Part shown: positions 53,447-62,780 of the stretch, in pieces
Position numbering within the stretch: the stretch's first letter is position 1
How the letters are laid out: every line of letters starts with the position of its first letter
Origin: Paenibacillus terrae
Lineage (GTDB): Bacteria > Bacillota > Bacilli > Paenibacillales > Paenibacillaceae
Assembly (NCBI RefSeq): GCF_000943545.1
Contig: NZ_JTHP01000001.1
Location: 124,001 to 188,000, forward strand
Length of the DNA: 64,000 bases
Direction of reading: 5' to 3'
The notes under the pieces: generated by a model
The model's input: the letters and a program-made list of their open reading frames with translations, nothing else
What the model was told of the DNA's origin: nothing
Database searches by the model: none
Made by a program: the position numbers and the translations under genes

Positions 53447-54243
53447 AGCTACTCATTTACAGCGAGTTTGAAAGATTGTGGAAAAGGAAATGGTTCTTGC
53501 TCCTGATTTTATGTACACCCGTGTTGGCTTATTCTACAGGGGGATATTTTCTACGCATTATGAAGGTTCCTATGGAGGTATTATCTAAAAGCTTTATGGT
53601 TACAGGCTTGCGTGAAAATTTGTATTTAGTATGCAATATTGCCGTAGCTGCCTTGGTTGCTGCTGTGTATACAGAAGAATTTCGGAGTGGGCAGATGCGT
53701 TTGCTATTTATGCGTCGATTTACCCGTGGCCAGATATTTTGGAGCAAGCTATTCGTGGTTAACATCTCTATTTTGCTTCTTCTAGTGGTTTTTGCGGTAT
53801 CCTCGCAGGTGATCGTTGAAGTATGGAGATCCTCATACGATCTAGGCGATACTAGTTTTCTAGGGAATAAATGGATCTACGTATTCGAATATTACGGTTG
53901 GGCGTTTGCTTCGCTACTCGCTATAAGCTCCCTCTATTCCTTTATTGCTATGTGCAGCAAAAGTGTAACGTATGCGATTGGTGCCTGTATGACTTACAAT
54001 CTGGGTGCCTTGCTGTTTGATGGATTATACCTAAAATTAGCTTCCCTTGCCCCTCATACTTCATATTTACACGATGTCATTGCTTTTTTGCTTATTCCTT
54101 ATATGCAATATACAGGGCTGGATGGATCGCTGGAGGGAAATGGGTCTGTAAATGGGGCGATTACCACAGTTGTCGCTTTTTATTTAATCTTTTTTACGTG
54201 GGCCGCATACCGTCGTTTTGCTGCCGGTGATTATTTGTATTAG
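53443..54243 (+). CDS. lanE: Lantibiotic immunity ABC permease
   Basis: 266 residues, about six TM helices (KWFLLLILCTPVLAYS, YLVCNIAVAALVAAVYTEEF, ITTVVAFYLIFFTWAAYR). ABC-2-type bacteriocin exporter. Starts within the lanF stop and is followed by lanG after 12 bases. Confidence 0.88.
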   Translation: MKLLIYSEFERLWKRKWFLLLILCTPVLAYSTGGYFLRIMKVPMEVLSKSFMVTGLRENLYLVCNIAVAALVAAVYTEEFRSGQMRLLFMRRFTRGQIFWSKLFVVNISILLLLVVFAVSSQVIVEVWRSSYDLGDTSFLGNKWIYVFEYYGWAFASLLAISSLYSFIAMCSKSVTYAIGACMTYNLGALLFDGLYLKLASLAPHTSYLHDVIAFLLIPYMQYTGLDGSLEGNGSVNGAITTVVAFYLIFFTWAAYRRFAAGDYLY

Positions 54244-54255
54244 GAGGATCTTTGT

Positions 54256-55023
54256 ATGCTGGGAATTTGGCGAAGTGAAATGGAACGGATATGGAATCGA
54301 AAATCCACAATTTTATTATATATAGCTTTTGTACTTATCGTTATTGCAAACATTTGGAGCCTGAAAATAACAGATACAATGAGGTTCCGGTTCGGGGAAG
54401 GGATTGTTGCTGTTAACAATTTGAACTTGCCGTGGCTCATGATGAGTGAAGTTTCCTTATTTCTGATCACGGCGATGTTACCCATTTTGTATGTGGATCA
54501 GTTAAGCGGGGATATTCATTCTGGTGCGTATCGCTTATACGTATTGCGGCCGTACCGGCGTTTTCAATTCTGGTTGGGTAAGCTGCTCGCATTATCAGTT
54601 ACGACGATATTTTTTACAGGAACGACCCTGCTTATAGGTGTGTTTGCCGGGTGGATGTTGTTCCCGAACGCCGCTACCTTTTTTAAATACGGTTCGACAT
54701 TACCCTCCACCTCAACGGAAGCTGTCTCATACACCCTTGCGTTTTATCTGTTGCTCACGCTGGTTTGTCTGGCAAAGCTCATGCTGAGTAGTGTCGTGTG
54801 CTTGTTCATCTCCAGACCTTTGTTTGCCTTTATTGCCATTTTGGCTTTATCTATGTTTCTCTACCCCATTTTCAAGCCGCTTGTGGTATTGATGGACCCT
54901 TTTCAGCAAATTCTGCTTGCGTTAAGAGTGGATGGTTCCTTCAAATTCTGGATGTGTTTAGGTATGACTGTACTACTGTGCTCCATCGTTAGTTTCACTC
55001 GTTGGCAAAAAAAGGTTATCTAG
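54256..55023 (+). CDS. lanG: Lantibiotic immunity ABC permease
   Basis: 255 residues, about six TM helices (STILLYIAFVLIVIANIWSL, VSLFLITAMLPILYVDQ, LALSMFLYPIFKPLVVLM). Second permease of the LanFEG protective pump. TAGGAGG before the ATG. Confidence 0.88.
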   Translation: MLGIWRSEMERIWNRKSTILLYIAFVLIVIANIWSLKITDTMRFRFGEGIVAVNNLNLPWLMMSEVSLFLITAMLPILYVDQLSGDIHSGAYRLYVLRPYRRFQFWLGKLLALSVTTIFFTGTTLLIGVFAGWMLFPNAATFFKYGSTLPSTSTEAVSYTLAFYLLLTLVCLAKLMLSSVVCLFISRPLFAFIAILALSMFLYPIFKPLVVLMDPFQQILLALRVDGSFKFWMCLGMTVLLCSIVSFTRWQKKVI

Positions 55024-55050
55024 AAGCTTGGTTTAGAACGGAGGTTTCAC

Positions 55051-58000
55051 ATGAAGACGAAAGAAAACCTTTATAAAACCTTAGATTTCTTTATGCTCCG
55101 TACCCCGGTGCTGCCTATAGAAGAGTTTGCAAAATGCTTTCCAACCTGTGTCGGAGAAGATGAGAATGTCAGAGAGGTCACATTGCATCATCTATCCGAA
55201 TGGTCCAGCAACCCATTCATACGTGAAGCACTGGCAGCTTCCAGCCCTACGTTGCTTGAATCTTTATTACATATTAGCAACCCGGACAATTCGCGCAAAC
55301 AGGGACAGGTCATCAAAGCCTTCATGCGCTATATCATCAGAATGATGACACGACCCACACCGTTCGGCTTGTTATCGGGGGTCACATACGGGCAATTCAC
55401 GGAACAATCACAGCTTTGTTTACGAGGGACGGATACTTATCAAAAGCGTGCAAGACCCGACATGGAGTGGCTGCTGAAAGTGATGGAGCTGATCGAAGGC
55501 CGTCAAGAGGTGGTACGTCAGTTAAGGATTCAGCGTAACACCTTAATTTACCGTCAGGGCAACCGTGCTAAAATTCCCTATACGACAAGGCATGGAAGTA
55601 TGGTTGACGGTGAAGATCAGAGTGTGTCCGTTCGTACGACCCAAGTGTTTGATTGTGTGATGGACGTAAGCTCGGTCCCCATCCCTTATCTGGAACTGGT
55701 CGATCATCTCCAAAAGGAATTTGTGGGTGCTAGTCCTGAAACGATTGACCGTTATGTGTGGCAGCTATTTGAGCAAGAATTTCTGATTTCTGAGCTTATT
55801 CCTCCTACGACGACTCCTGACCCGCTAAATCATATACTATCCACCTTGAAACACGTAACGGGTATGGATGAATTCAAACAAAAGCTTATTTACATTGCAG
55901 ATGCTATTCATGAATATAATGGTTTACCTATCGGTCAGGGAGAAGAATTTCTGGCTGAATTAAGACGCTACATGGACGATATGTTCAGTGTGAAATCCAG
56001 TTTGCAAATCGACCTGTCTATGGAGGATCGAGGGATGTCCCTTCCGCACGCCATTCGTAAAGATGTTGAGCGTGTTGCTGACTTGTTGACCAAGCTTTCG
56101 ACGCGTGAAAACAGACCCTTGGACGAATTTTGTGTGGAATTTCTGGAGAAGTACGGGCCGTACCGAGAGGTTCCCTTGCTGGAGCTGCTGGATGAGGATA
56201 CGGGCTTAGGGGCTCCTGCAGGCTACAAGCATCCCCTGAGCCGCCGAGTGCGACTAGAGAATATGTCTCCATCCAAGTCGAGAACGCATTATGAAAAACT
56301 TTTATTTCAATGGTTCGTGTCCTGCATTCATGAAGGAAAGAATGAAGTCGTGCTGACAGATGCCATGATAGACGAAATTGTAAAGGGGCAGGAGCAGGGG
56401 GAATGGCTCGCAGCACCTTCTATGGAATTGATCTTTCAGCTTTCTGCCTCGGACCAACTGGCTGTGGATCGCGGCGAATATACCTTGCTGTTAGGACCTA
56501 ACCAGGGGTCTGATGGGGCGGGGAAGACATTCGGGAGATTTTTGGACCTGTTTGGGCAGCCTTTTGCGGACCTATTCTCTCAAATTCAGCTAGAAGAGCA
56601 ACGATTACAGCCTGAAAAGTTGCTGGCTGAGATATCCTACTTGCCTAGCTCGGGAAGAACGGCGAATGTGGTGTTAACGCAGCACACCCGGCCTTATGAA
56701 ATTGCAATAGGAACCAATCACATCATGCCAGAGGAACGGCAAATTCATGTTTCGGACCTCGCCGTAGGAGTACGGAACGACCATTTCTATTTGAAGTCGA
56801 TGAGCCGCAATCGTGAGATCATTGCCAGAGCCGGACATATGCTCAATGCGGAATTGACCCCTAACATATACCGCTTTCTCTTGGAGGTCAGCGACGACGG
56901 TTACCGACATTGGTCGCCTATGGAGTGGGGGTTCGTCGCGCACGCTCCTTTTACTCCGCGTCTAAGATATGAGCATATTATTCTTCACCCGGCGACATGG
57001 AGAATGATATGTGATTCAACACTGAATGCATCCAAGGACGCGGGGCTTTTTGAGAAGTGGGTGCGTCAGTTCCAAAAAAAATGGAGTCTGCCGCGTTATG
57101 TGTACATGATTGAATTAGATAATCGCATTCTGCTGGATATGGAACACCCGCTGCATTTGGAGCAGATTTGCAAGGAGCTTCAATCCAAAGGCAAAGTCAC
57201 TCTGATTGAGCATATAGGTGCAGTCGAAGATATGCCCGTTTCTCGCAGCGGTAGCCGTGTAGCGGCCGAATTTGTGTTTCCGCTAGTGCGTCGCAACCAG
57301 GTTGTTGATGCGTATCGTTTTGGAGAAGAAGTGGCTGCTTCTCTATATATAGATCAGGAGGAAACCAATCATCACCCCACAGAAGTGGCCTTTGCTTATT
57401 TGCCGGGTAGCCGCTGGTTCTATGCGAAGCTATATGGTATGAACAGTCGGCAGGATGAGTTTATTGGTGGGTACTGGGAGGAATTTGTGCGCCAGCAACA
57501 AGATAGTAGTGTGATCCTTCAGGGCTACTTTATCCGCTATGCTGATCCAGATAAGCATATTCGCGTTCGGTTCGAACAGTCGGAGAATCGGGAGGGCAAT
57601 GCGTTCCTTTCCCTGTTCCATCAATGGACAGAGACGCTTTTGCATGAAGGATTGATATCCAGAGTGGTCATTGATACCTATGAACCTGAAATAGAGCGTT
57701 ACGGCGGGAAGGAGCCTATGGCGTGCGCGGAGCGAATGTTTTCCTGCGACAGTGAGGTAGCGGCTAGGCTTGTACATCTGATCCGGTTCAACCAGACCTC
57801 CTTGCAGCAGGATGTGATCGCAATCCTAAGCGTCATTAACCTCCTGTCTCAGTTTGGGTACAGCGAGGAAGATACCTTCAACCTCCTGAATCAGCATTTT
57901 GACGTCAAAGAGTATTTGAATGATTTCCGCAAGGAAAGAAAGTTCTTTTTACAATGGATGGCATCGGATCAGGAAAATCTAAATTCGATTCAATCCAGCC

Positions 58001-58242
58001 GTGACTCCATAGAGAGTATTTTTAACATGAGAAAAGAAGCAGTAGCGCGGTATAACCGAGTGATCCATGAACAGGAAGCGAAGGGGGAAGCCACCAATAC
58101 AAGAGATGATATCGTATATAGTGTGATCCATATGCATCTAAACCGATTACTAGGGATAGACAGGGATCGGGAGCGTAAGGTGATGATTATGGCCAGACAT
58201 GCGATGCACAGCTTGATTCAGTATCGGTGGAATTGTCAATGA
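55051..58242 (+). CDS. lanB: Lantibiotic dehydratase LanB
   Basis: 1063 residues, the usual size of full-length LanB. The N-terminal glutamylation region (to about 750) includes MTRPTPFGLLSGV near residue 90, and the C-terminal SpaB_C-type elimination domain (about 780-1040) includes GSRWFYAKLYG and LQGYFIRYADPDKHIRVRFE. It activates core Ser/Thr with glutamyl-tRNA and eliminates glutamate, giving Dha/Dhb. GGAGG before the ATG. Overlaps lanT as ATGA. Confidence 0.95.
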   Translation: MKTKENLYKTLDFFMLRTPVLPIEEFAKCFPTCVGEDENVREVTLHHLSEWSSNPFIREALAASSPTLLESLLHISNPDNSRKQGQVIKAFMRYIIRMMTRPTPFGLLSGVTYGQFTEQSQLCLRGTDTYQKRARPDMEWLLKVMELIEGRQEVVRQLRIQRNTLIYRQGNRAKIPYTTRHGSMVDGEDQSVSVRTTQVFDCVMDVSSVPIPYLELVDHLQKEFVGASPETIDRYVWQLFEQEFLISELIPPTTTPDPLNHILSTLKHVTGMDEFKQKLIYIADAIHEYNGLPIGQGEEFLAELRRYMDDMFSVKSSLQIDLSMEDRGMSLPHAIRKDVERVADLLTKLSTRENRPLDEFCVEFLEKYGPYREVPLLELLDEDTGLGAPAGYKHPLSRRVRLENMSPSKSRTHYEKLLFQWFVSCIHEGKNEVVLTDAMIDEIVKGQEQGEWLAAPSMELIFQLSASDQLAVDRGEYTLLLGPNQGSDGAGKTFGRFLDLFGQPFADLFSQIQLEEQRLQPEKLLAEISYLPSSGRTANVVLTQHTRPYEIAIGTNHIMPEERQIHVSDLAVGVRNDHFYLKSMSRNREIIARAGHMLNAELTPNIYRFLLEVSDDGYRHWSPMEWGFVAHAPFTPRLRYEHIILHPATWRMICDSTLNASKDAGLFEKWVRQFQKKWSLPRYVYMIELDNRILLDMEHPLHLEQICKELQSKGKVTLIEHIGAVEDMPVSRSGSRVAAEFVFPLVRRNQVVDAYRFGEEVAASLYIDQEETNHHPTEVAFAYLPGSRWFYAKLYGMNSRQDEFIGGYWEEFVRQQQDSSVILQGYFIRYADPDKHIRVRFEQSENREGNAFLSLFHQWTETLLHEGLISRVVIDTYEPEIERYGGKEPMACAERMFSCDSEVAARLVHLIRFNQTSLQQDVIAILSVINLLSQFGYSEEDTFNLLNQHFDVKEYLNDFRKERKFFLQWMASDQENLNSIQSSRDSIESIFNMRKEAVARYNRVIHEQEAKGEATNTRDDIVYSVIHMHLNRLLGIDRDRERKVMIMARHAMHSLIQYRWNCQ

Positions 58243-60122
58243 GCAGCGTGCAGGAAAGTACAAAGCTTGAGGTTGAGTCCATCTGGAGGTCCATACGACA
58301 AGGTTTAAAGCTTTTTGGACTGGTATTTGGCATGAATAAGCCATATATGGTTTCCAGTATTTTTTTGCACATCGTCCAAGGCTTGATGCCTGTTCTTACA
58401 TTGATTATTATGCAAAATCTGCTCAATAGCATTGTTTCTTCCAGCCCACAGGGCATCTCCCTGATTATGCTTCAATTTGGTCTGTTTATAGCCATTCATG
58501 TATTAAAAAGTGTGGTGACGATGAGTCAAAGCTATGTAGAGGGCACGCTTGAAGCTGTACTGTCCAAGTTCCTGAATATTATGATCGGAGAAAAGTCAGG
58601 TTCCTTGGGACTGGCGGATTATGAAAATTCGGAGATCAACGATCAGCTAAAGCGGGCTTCTCAAGAGGCTTCTTATCGTCCGTATCAGTTATACACACAA
58701 ATGGCAGGCATTATATCGAGCTTGGTTACCATGCTGTCTTCTGCAACGCTACTTTTCCTATGGAAATGGTGGGTTGTCGTCATTCTTTTTATAATCTCTT
58801 TGGTATCTGTGTATTCCATTTTCAAATTAAATAAAGAACAGTTTGAAATTTACATGAATCGTACCCCGTTATATCGGGAGTCCTGGTATATGACCTATTT
58901 GCTGACCAATGATCGTGCGGTCAAGGAAGTGAAAATGTTTAATCTGGGACCTTATTTGCTGAAAAGATACGGGGCTTTATTACAACGATTTTTTGTAGAG
59001 GACAGACGAATATTGGGCAAAAGGGTTAGGATTACGTTTCTGTATAGCCTACTGGAGCTGACGGTTTTGTTATGGGTCGTATGGCTGGCGATTCGGGAAA
59101 CCTTTGAGCAAAAATTATTAATAGGCAGTTTATACGGCTACATTCAAGCTATTATGCTGACCCAAAGCCAGATGCAGGCCTTGATTCAAGGGATTGTCCA
59201 ATTTTCGCAAAATAATCTGTATATGGAGCAGTTATTTCTATTTTTACAGTTACCCACATCGGATCCGGTTCGTCGTCAACAGGAACAGGCGCTTCCGATC
59301 CGCCCAGAATGCAGTACCGGCTTTGGTATTGAGCAAATTTCAATAGAAGGCGTTTCTTTTACCTATCCCGGTCAAACCGAGCCGTCCATTCGGGATATTC
59401 ATTTAACAATGGATAAAGGCCAGACCATAGCCATTGTAGGGAAAAATGGTTCAGGGAAATCAACGCTCATGAAGGTGCTGATGCAGCTCTATTCGGATTA
59501 CAGCGGTGTGCTCAAATTGAATGGGCGTCCTGTTCAAGATTACGATCTGGAACAGATTCAGGAGAAAATAGGCGTAGTATTTCAGGATTTTATGCATTAT
59601 GAAATGTCTGCTCGTCACAATATCGGCTTTGGTTCGCTGGAGCATATGGGGCAGGATGAGGAGCTAATGCATGCTGCCGAATACGCAGCTATAGACCGCA
59701 TTATAACCCAATTGCCACAGGGCTTGGACACACAGCTTGGAAAATGGTTCGAGGATGGCTACCAGCTCTCGGGAGGCCAGTGGCAGCGGGTGGCTATCGC
59801 AAGGGCCTTTTTACGGAAAGCGGATGTGTATATTTTGGATGAACCTAGTTCTTTTTTGGACCCGGTGGCAGAGAGGGACTTGCTCGTCTTGTTTCTGGAT
59901 TTAATGAAAGACAGCATCGGAATTTTTATTACTCATCGCATTTCCTCAGCACGTCTGGCTCAGAAAATTGTGGTGATGGATAATGGTTTAATTGTGGAGC
60001 AGGGGACCCATAGGGAATTGATCTTACTGGATGGGTTGTATGCAGAGATGTATAGGATTCAGGCCAGTTCGTTCAGTGAAGAAGATTCCTTAATCGAAGC
60101 CGGAGGGAGAGTTTCAGGATGA
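58239..60122 (+). CDS. lanT: Lantibiotic exporter LanT (ABC type, no peptidase domain)
   Basis: 627 residues: six-helix membrane domain (to about 320), then ATPase with GKNGSGKSTLM, LSGGQWQRVAIARAFL and VYILDEPSSFLDP. No N-terminal C39 protease, so it exports leader-bearing prelantibiotic and cleavage must occur elsewhere. ATG 58239 overlaps the lanB stop; an earlier GTG at 58227 lacks an RBS. Overlaps lanC by 4 bases. Confidence 0.94.
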   Translation: MSSVQESTKLEVESIWRSIRQGLKLFGLVFGMNKPYMVSSIFLHIVQGLMPVLTLIIMQNLLNSIVSSSPQGISLIMLQFGLFIAIHVLKSVVTMSQSYVEGTLEAVLSKFLNIMIGEKSGSLGLADYENSEINDQLKRASQEASYRPYQLYTQMAGIISSLVTMLSSATLLFLWKWWVVVILFIISLVSVYSIFKLNKEQFEIYMNRTPLYRESWYMTYLLTNDRAVKEVKMFNLGPYLLKRYGALLQRFFVEDRRILGKRVRITFLYSLLELTVLLWVVWLAIRETFEQKLLIGSLYGYIQAIMLTQSQMQALIQGIVQFSQNNLYMEQLFLFLQLPTSDPVRRQQEQALPIRPECSTGFGIEQISIEGVSFTYPGQTEPSIRDIHLTMDKGQTIAIVGKNGSGKSTLMKVLMQLYSDYSGVLKLNGRPVQDYDLEQIQEKIGVVFQDFMHYEMSARHNIGFGSLEHMGQDEELMHAAEYAAIDRIITQLPQGLDTQLGKWFEDGYQLSGGQWQRVAIARAFLRKADVYILDEPSSFLDPVAERDLLVLFLDLMKDSIGIFITHRISSARLAQKIVVMDNGLIVEQGTHRELILLDGLYAEMYRIQASSFSEEDSLIEAGGRVSG

Positions 60123-61501
60123 CGACGATTTCATATACATGCGACAGTTGGATACCCGTCGAGGGGGAAATGAAAGATAGGATATCTGCGGTCTTGCTGG
60201 AGATTGCCGAGCGTTATAGAGACCCGGAGCAGGTTCGTTTATGGATGAAAAAAGTACCTCCGATCGAATCTGACGGAATGAAGATTGAGCGTTGGTCAGA
60301 TGAAAGCTTGGGAAGCGGGTTTACGGGCATATGTTTGCTGATGGGTCAGTTGGATCGACTCTATCCCGAGGATGGCTGGGATAGGGTAGGACATCAATAT
60401 CTGGAGCGGATTCGTTTGGTCATGGAACAGCAAGGTATCCATGATCTGTCGCTGTATAGTGGGTTAGCAGGTATTTTGCTGGCCATTCGCTCCTTATCGA
60501 GAAAGGGTACGCGCTATCAAGGGATGCTGGACACTCTCGCCTCCTGGTTCGAAGAATCCGCGCTGCATAGTGTGGCTTTATGCCAAGAGCAATGGGAAAA
60601 AGGACAGCTACAAATGAGTCAGTATGACGCCATATCAGGTTTTACGGGGATAGGACGCATCGCCATGTTATTTTCTGACCGCCCCACTATGTGTACGGTA
60701 TGGAACCAGACCATTGAGTTGTTTCAAGTGATGTGCAGCGACCGAATTAGGAATGGCCATTCTGTACCTGGCTGGCACATTTCTTCAGAACATCAGTTTC
60801 AGGAGAATGAAAAGCTACAATATCCTCAGGGGAATTTCAATTTAGGACTTTCGCATGGTATTGCAGGTCCCTTATGTTTTCTGAGTCTATCTGCTCTACA
60901 TGGAGCGGACTCCCTTCTTTTAGTGAACGATATACATAAACTGGCCAAGTTTATACATCATTGGCGTGTTCAGGATAAAGAGGGCATAATTTGGCCTGGT
61001 CGGGTTTCTTTTGAGGAGTGGCTGGATGACCAACCTTTGCCGGACAGCGCTCAAAATCATCGTGATTCTTGGTGCTACGGTGTACCAGGCATTGCACGTT
61101 CGATCTGGCTGGCAGGACAAGCAGTTCAAAATGAAGAATGGATTGAAACGGGACTCAGTGCATATTTGGATATAGAAAAACGGCTTTATCGCAACGGGGG
61201 ATTAACCTCTGCCACATTGTGTCATGGTGTCGGAGGATTGCTGCAATTGGTTCAGCGTATGTATTCAGATACCGGACATGAGCAGCTAGGTGCGATGCGG
61301 AATAGGCTACTGGAAGATGTATTAAATATGTTCGATTCTGAATCGCTGTTTGGTTTTTATGATCACAGTCTACTGGCTGGAAGAATGGAAGAAGTGGATG
61401 AGGCTGGTTTTCTGAATGGCAGTGCGGGTGTTGCTTTGGTGTTGGCTTCATTGATTGGGGGAGAAAATCCGGAGTGGGACGCTGCTTTTTTAATTCGCTA
61501 A
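60119..61501 (+). CDS. lanC: Lanthionine synthetase LanC
   Basis: 460 residues, alpha toroid. Zinc ligands: Cys in SWCYGVPG and Cys-His in LCHGVGG; the active-site His region lies near GLSHGIAGPL. Adds Cys thiols to Dha/Dhb to close the rings. Last gene of the operon; a strong bidirectional terminator follows. Confidence 0.95.
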   Translation: MTTISYTCDSWIPVEGEMKDRISAVLLEIAERYRDPEQVRLWMKKVPPIESDGMKIERWSDESLGSGFTGICLLMGQLDRLYPEDGWDRVGHQYLERIRLVMEQQGIHDLSLYSGLAGILLAIRSLSRKGTRYQGMLDTLASWFEESALHSVALCQEQWEKGQLQMSQYDAISGFTGIGRIAMLFSDRPTMCTVWNQTIELFQVMCSDRIRNGHSVPGWHISSEHQFQENEKLQYPQGNFNLGLSHGIAGPLCFLSLSALHGADSLLLVNDIHKLAKFIHHWRVQDKEGIIWPGRVSFEEWLDDQPLPDSAQNHRDSWCYGVPGIARSIWLAGQAVQNEEWIETGLSAYLDIEKRLYRNGGLTSATLCHGVGGLLQLVQRMYSDTGHEQLGAMRNRLLEDVLNMFDSESLFGFYDHSLLAGRMEEVDEAGFLNGSAGVALVLASLIGGENPEWDAAFLIR

Positions 61502-61526
61502 AACGGAGATATAAGCTTTAATCGAT

Positions 61527-61576
61527 AAAAAGGAAGATCCAATCGACCATTAGCGGGTCGCTGGATCTTCCTTTTT
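61527..61576. terminator. Bidirectional terminator between lanC and mannanase
   Basis: AAAAAGGAAGATCCA / TGGATCTTCCTTTTT, 15 bp perfect. Confidence 0.95.
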
Positions 61577-61609
61577 GAATACCAATACCTCGTGAGCCTC
61601 AGTCAGACC

Positions 61610-62614
61610 TTAGTACACCGAAGCTGTCTTCGAAGTGTTCTTGATGCCGTTGGCATCATTCAATATGATATTGCCCCATGCCGTCGGCGTTTTCCAGTCG
61701 CTGCTGTTCACAAGGTCAAGCCATGCGTTCTCGCTGTTGTTGCCCGTCCAGGACCAGGCCAGATAGCCGATGCCTCTGGCTTGGGATTGCTTCATGACCT
61801 CATAAGGGTTCACAGTAGTGCCCAGATTGTTGTTGCCATTGTTGTAGTTGTAGCCAAACTCGCCCACGATGACAGCCAGCCCCTTGTCCTTCATAGCTTG
61901 CAGCTCGGAGCCGATCTTGCTGGAATCATTGTAGTTGGCGTACATATGGACGGAGAACAGCAAATTATGGTTGGGATCATGCTGTAGCAGCTCAACGCCA
62001 TGGGCCTTAATCGGGGAGGCATATTGTCCCCAGCCGGAGCCGTCGATCACAATCGTATTCGGCAAGCCTGCGTTGCGCAGGGTGGTGATCGCCGTTTTGT
62101 AAGCGTCTCGCCACGCGGCATCGGTGAGGTTGTGGTCACCCCACTCATTCGCGATATTCACGAGGACATACTTCTGGTTATCGGCCAGTACCTTTTTCAC
62201 CGCTGGTTGAGCGAAATAACGGGCCATATCGTTCAAACGGTTGGCGTCATTGCTGCCCGTAACATCGTGCAGTTCAACGACAGAGATCAGCTTGAGCTGT
62301 TTGGCACGGTTGATAATTTCCTCCAGTCTTTGCGCCGATCCATTCGTCTGCCACACAATGCGAACGGTGTTGGACTTCGTCGCCGCAATGGTATCCAATG
62401 CCTGATAGGCCTGTGTATCGAACCAGATATGAGGGTTATTCACTCCACGCATGACAAGGGTATTCCCGTTCGCATCCTTCAGACTGGTTCCGCTTACATA
62501 AAACCCCGAGGCAGCAAATGATGTACCTCCATTCAACAAACCCATGCTGGAAAAAAGCAGAAGCACTACAGCGAATACCAGCACCTTTTTGCCATATAAC
62601 CGCCAATCTCTCAC
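61610..62614 (-). CDS. Secreted endo-beta-1,4-mannanase, GH5
   Basis: 334 residues; signal peptide ending TSFAA, then a GH5 barrel close to bacterial mannanases of subfamily GH5_8: GVNNPHIWFDTQ, TVRIVWQTNG, acid/base Glu in VNIANEWGD, and nucleophile Glu in VGEFGYNYN. No binding module. Depolymerises mannan outside the cell, feeding the importer and phosphorylases at 40.2-48.1 kb. GTG start with AGGAGGCG upstream. Confidence 0.93.
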   Translation of the reverse strand: MRDWRLYGKKVLVFAVVLLLFSSMGLLNGGTSFAASGFYVSGTSLKDANGNTLVMRGVNNPHIWFDTQAYQALDTIAATKSNTVRIVWQTNGSAQRLEEIINRAKQLKLISVVELHDVTGSNDANRLNDMARYFAQPAVKKVLADNQKYVLVNIANEWGDHNLTDAAWRDAYKTAITTLRNAGLPNTIVIDGSGWGQYASPIKAHGVELLQHDPNHNLLFSVHMYANYNDSSKIGSELQAMKDKGLAVIVGEFGYNYNNGNNNLGTTVNPYEVMKQSQARGIGYLAWSWTGNNSENAWLDLVNSSDWKTPTAWGNIILNDANGIKNTSKTASVY

Positions 62615-62780
62615 AAACCAACGCCTCCTCTTCTATAGTCAAGTTAATCCTATGTTGAAAATGAATACATATTACACCTATTGTGATGTTGGAATGACAT
62701 ATCGTTTCTTTTACATAGACTTCGGGTATTAATTGTCTAGTCACGCAATAGATTGACATAGGGGAAAAGGAGGTATGAGT

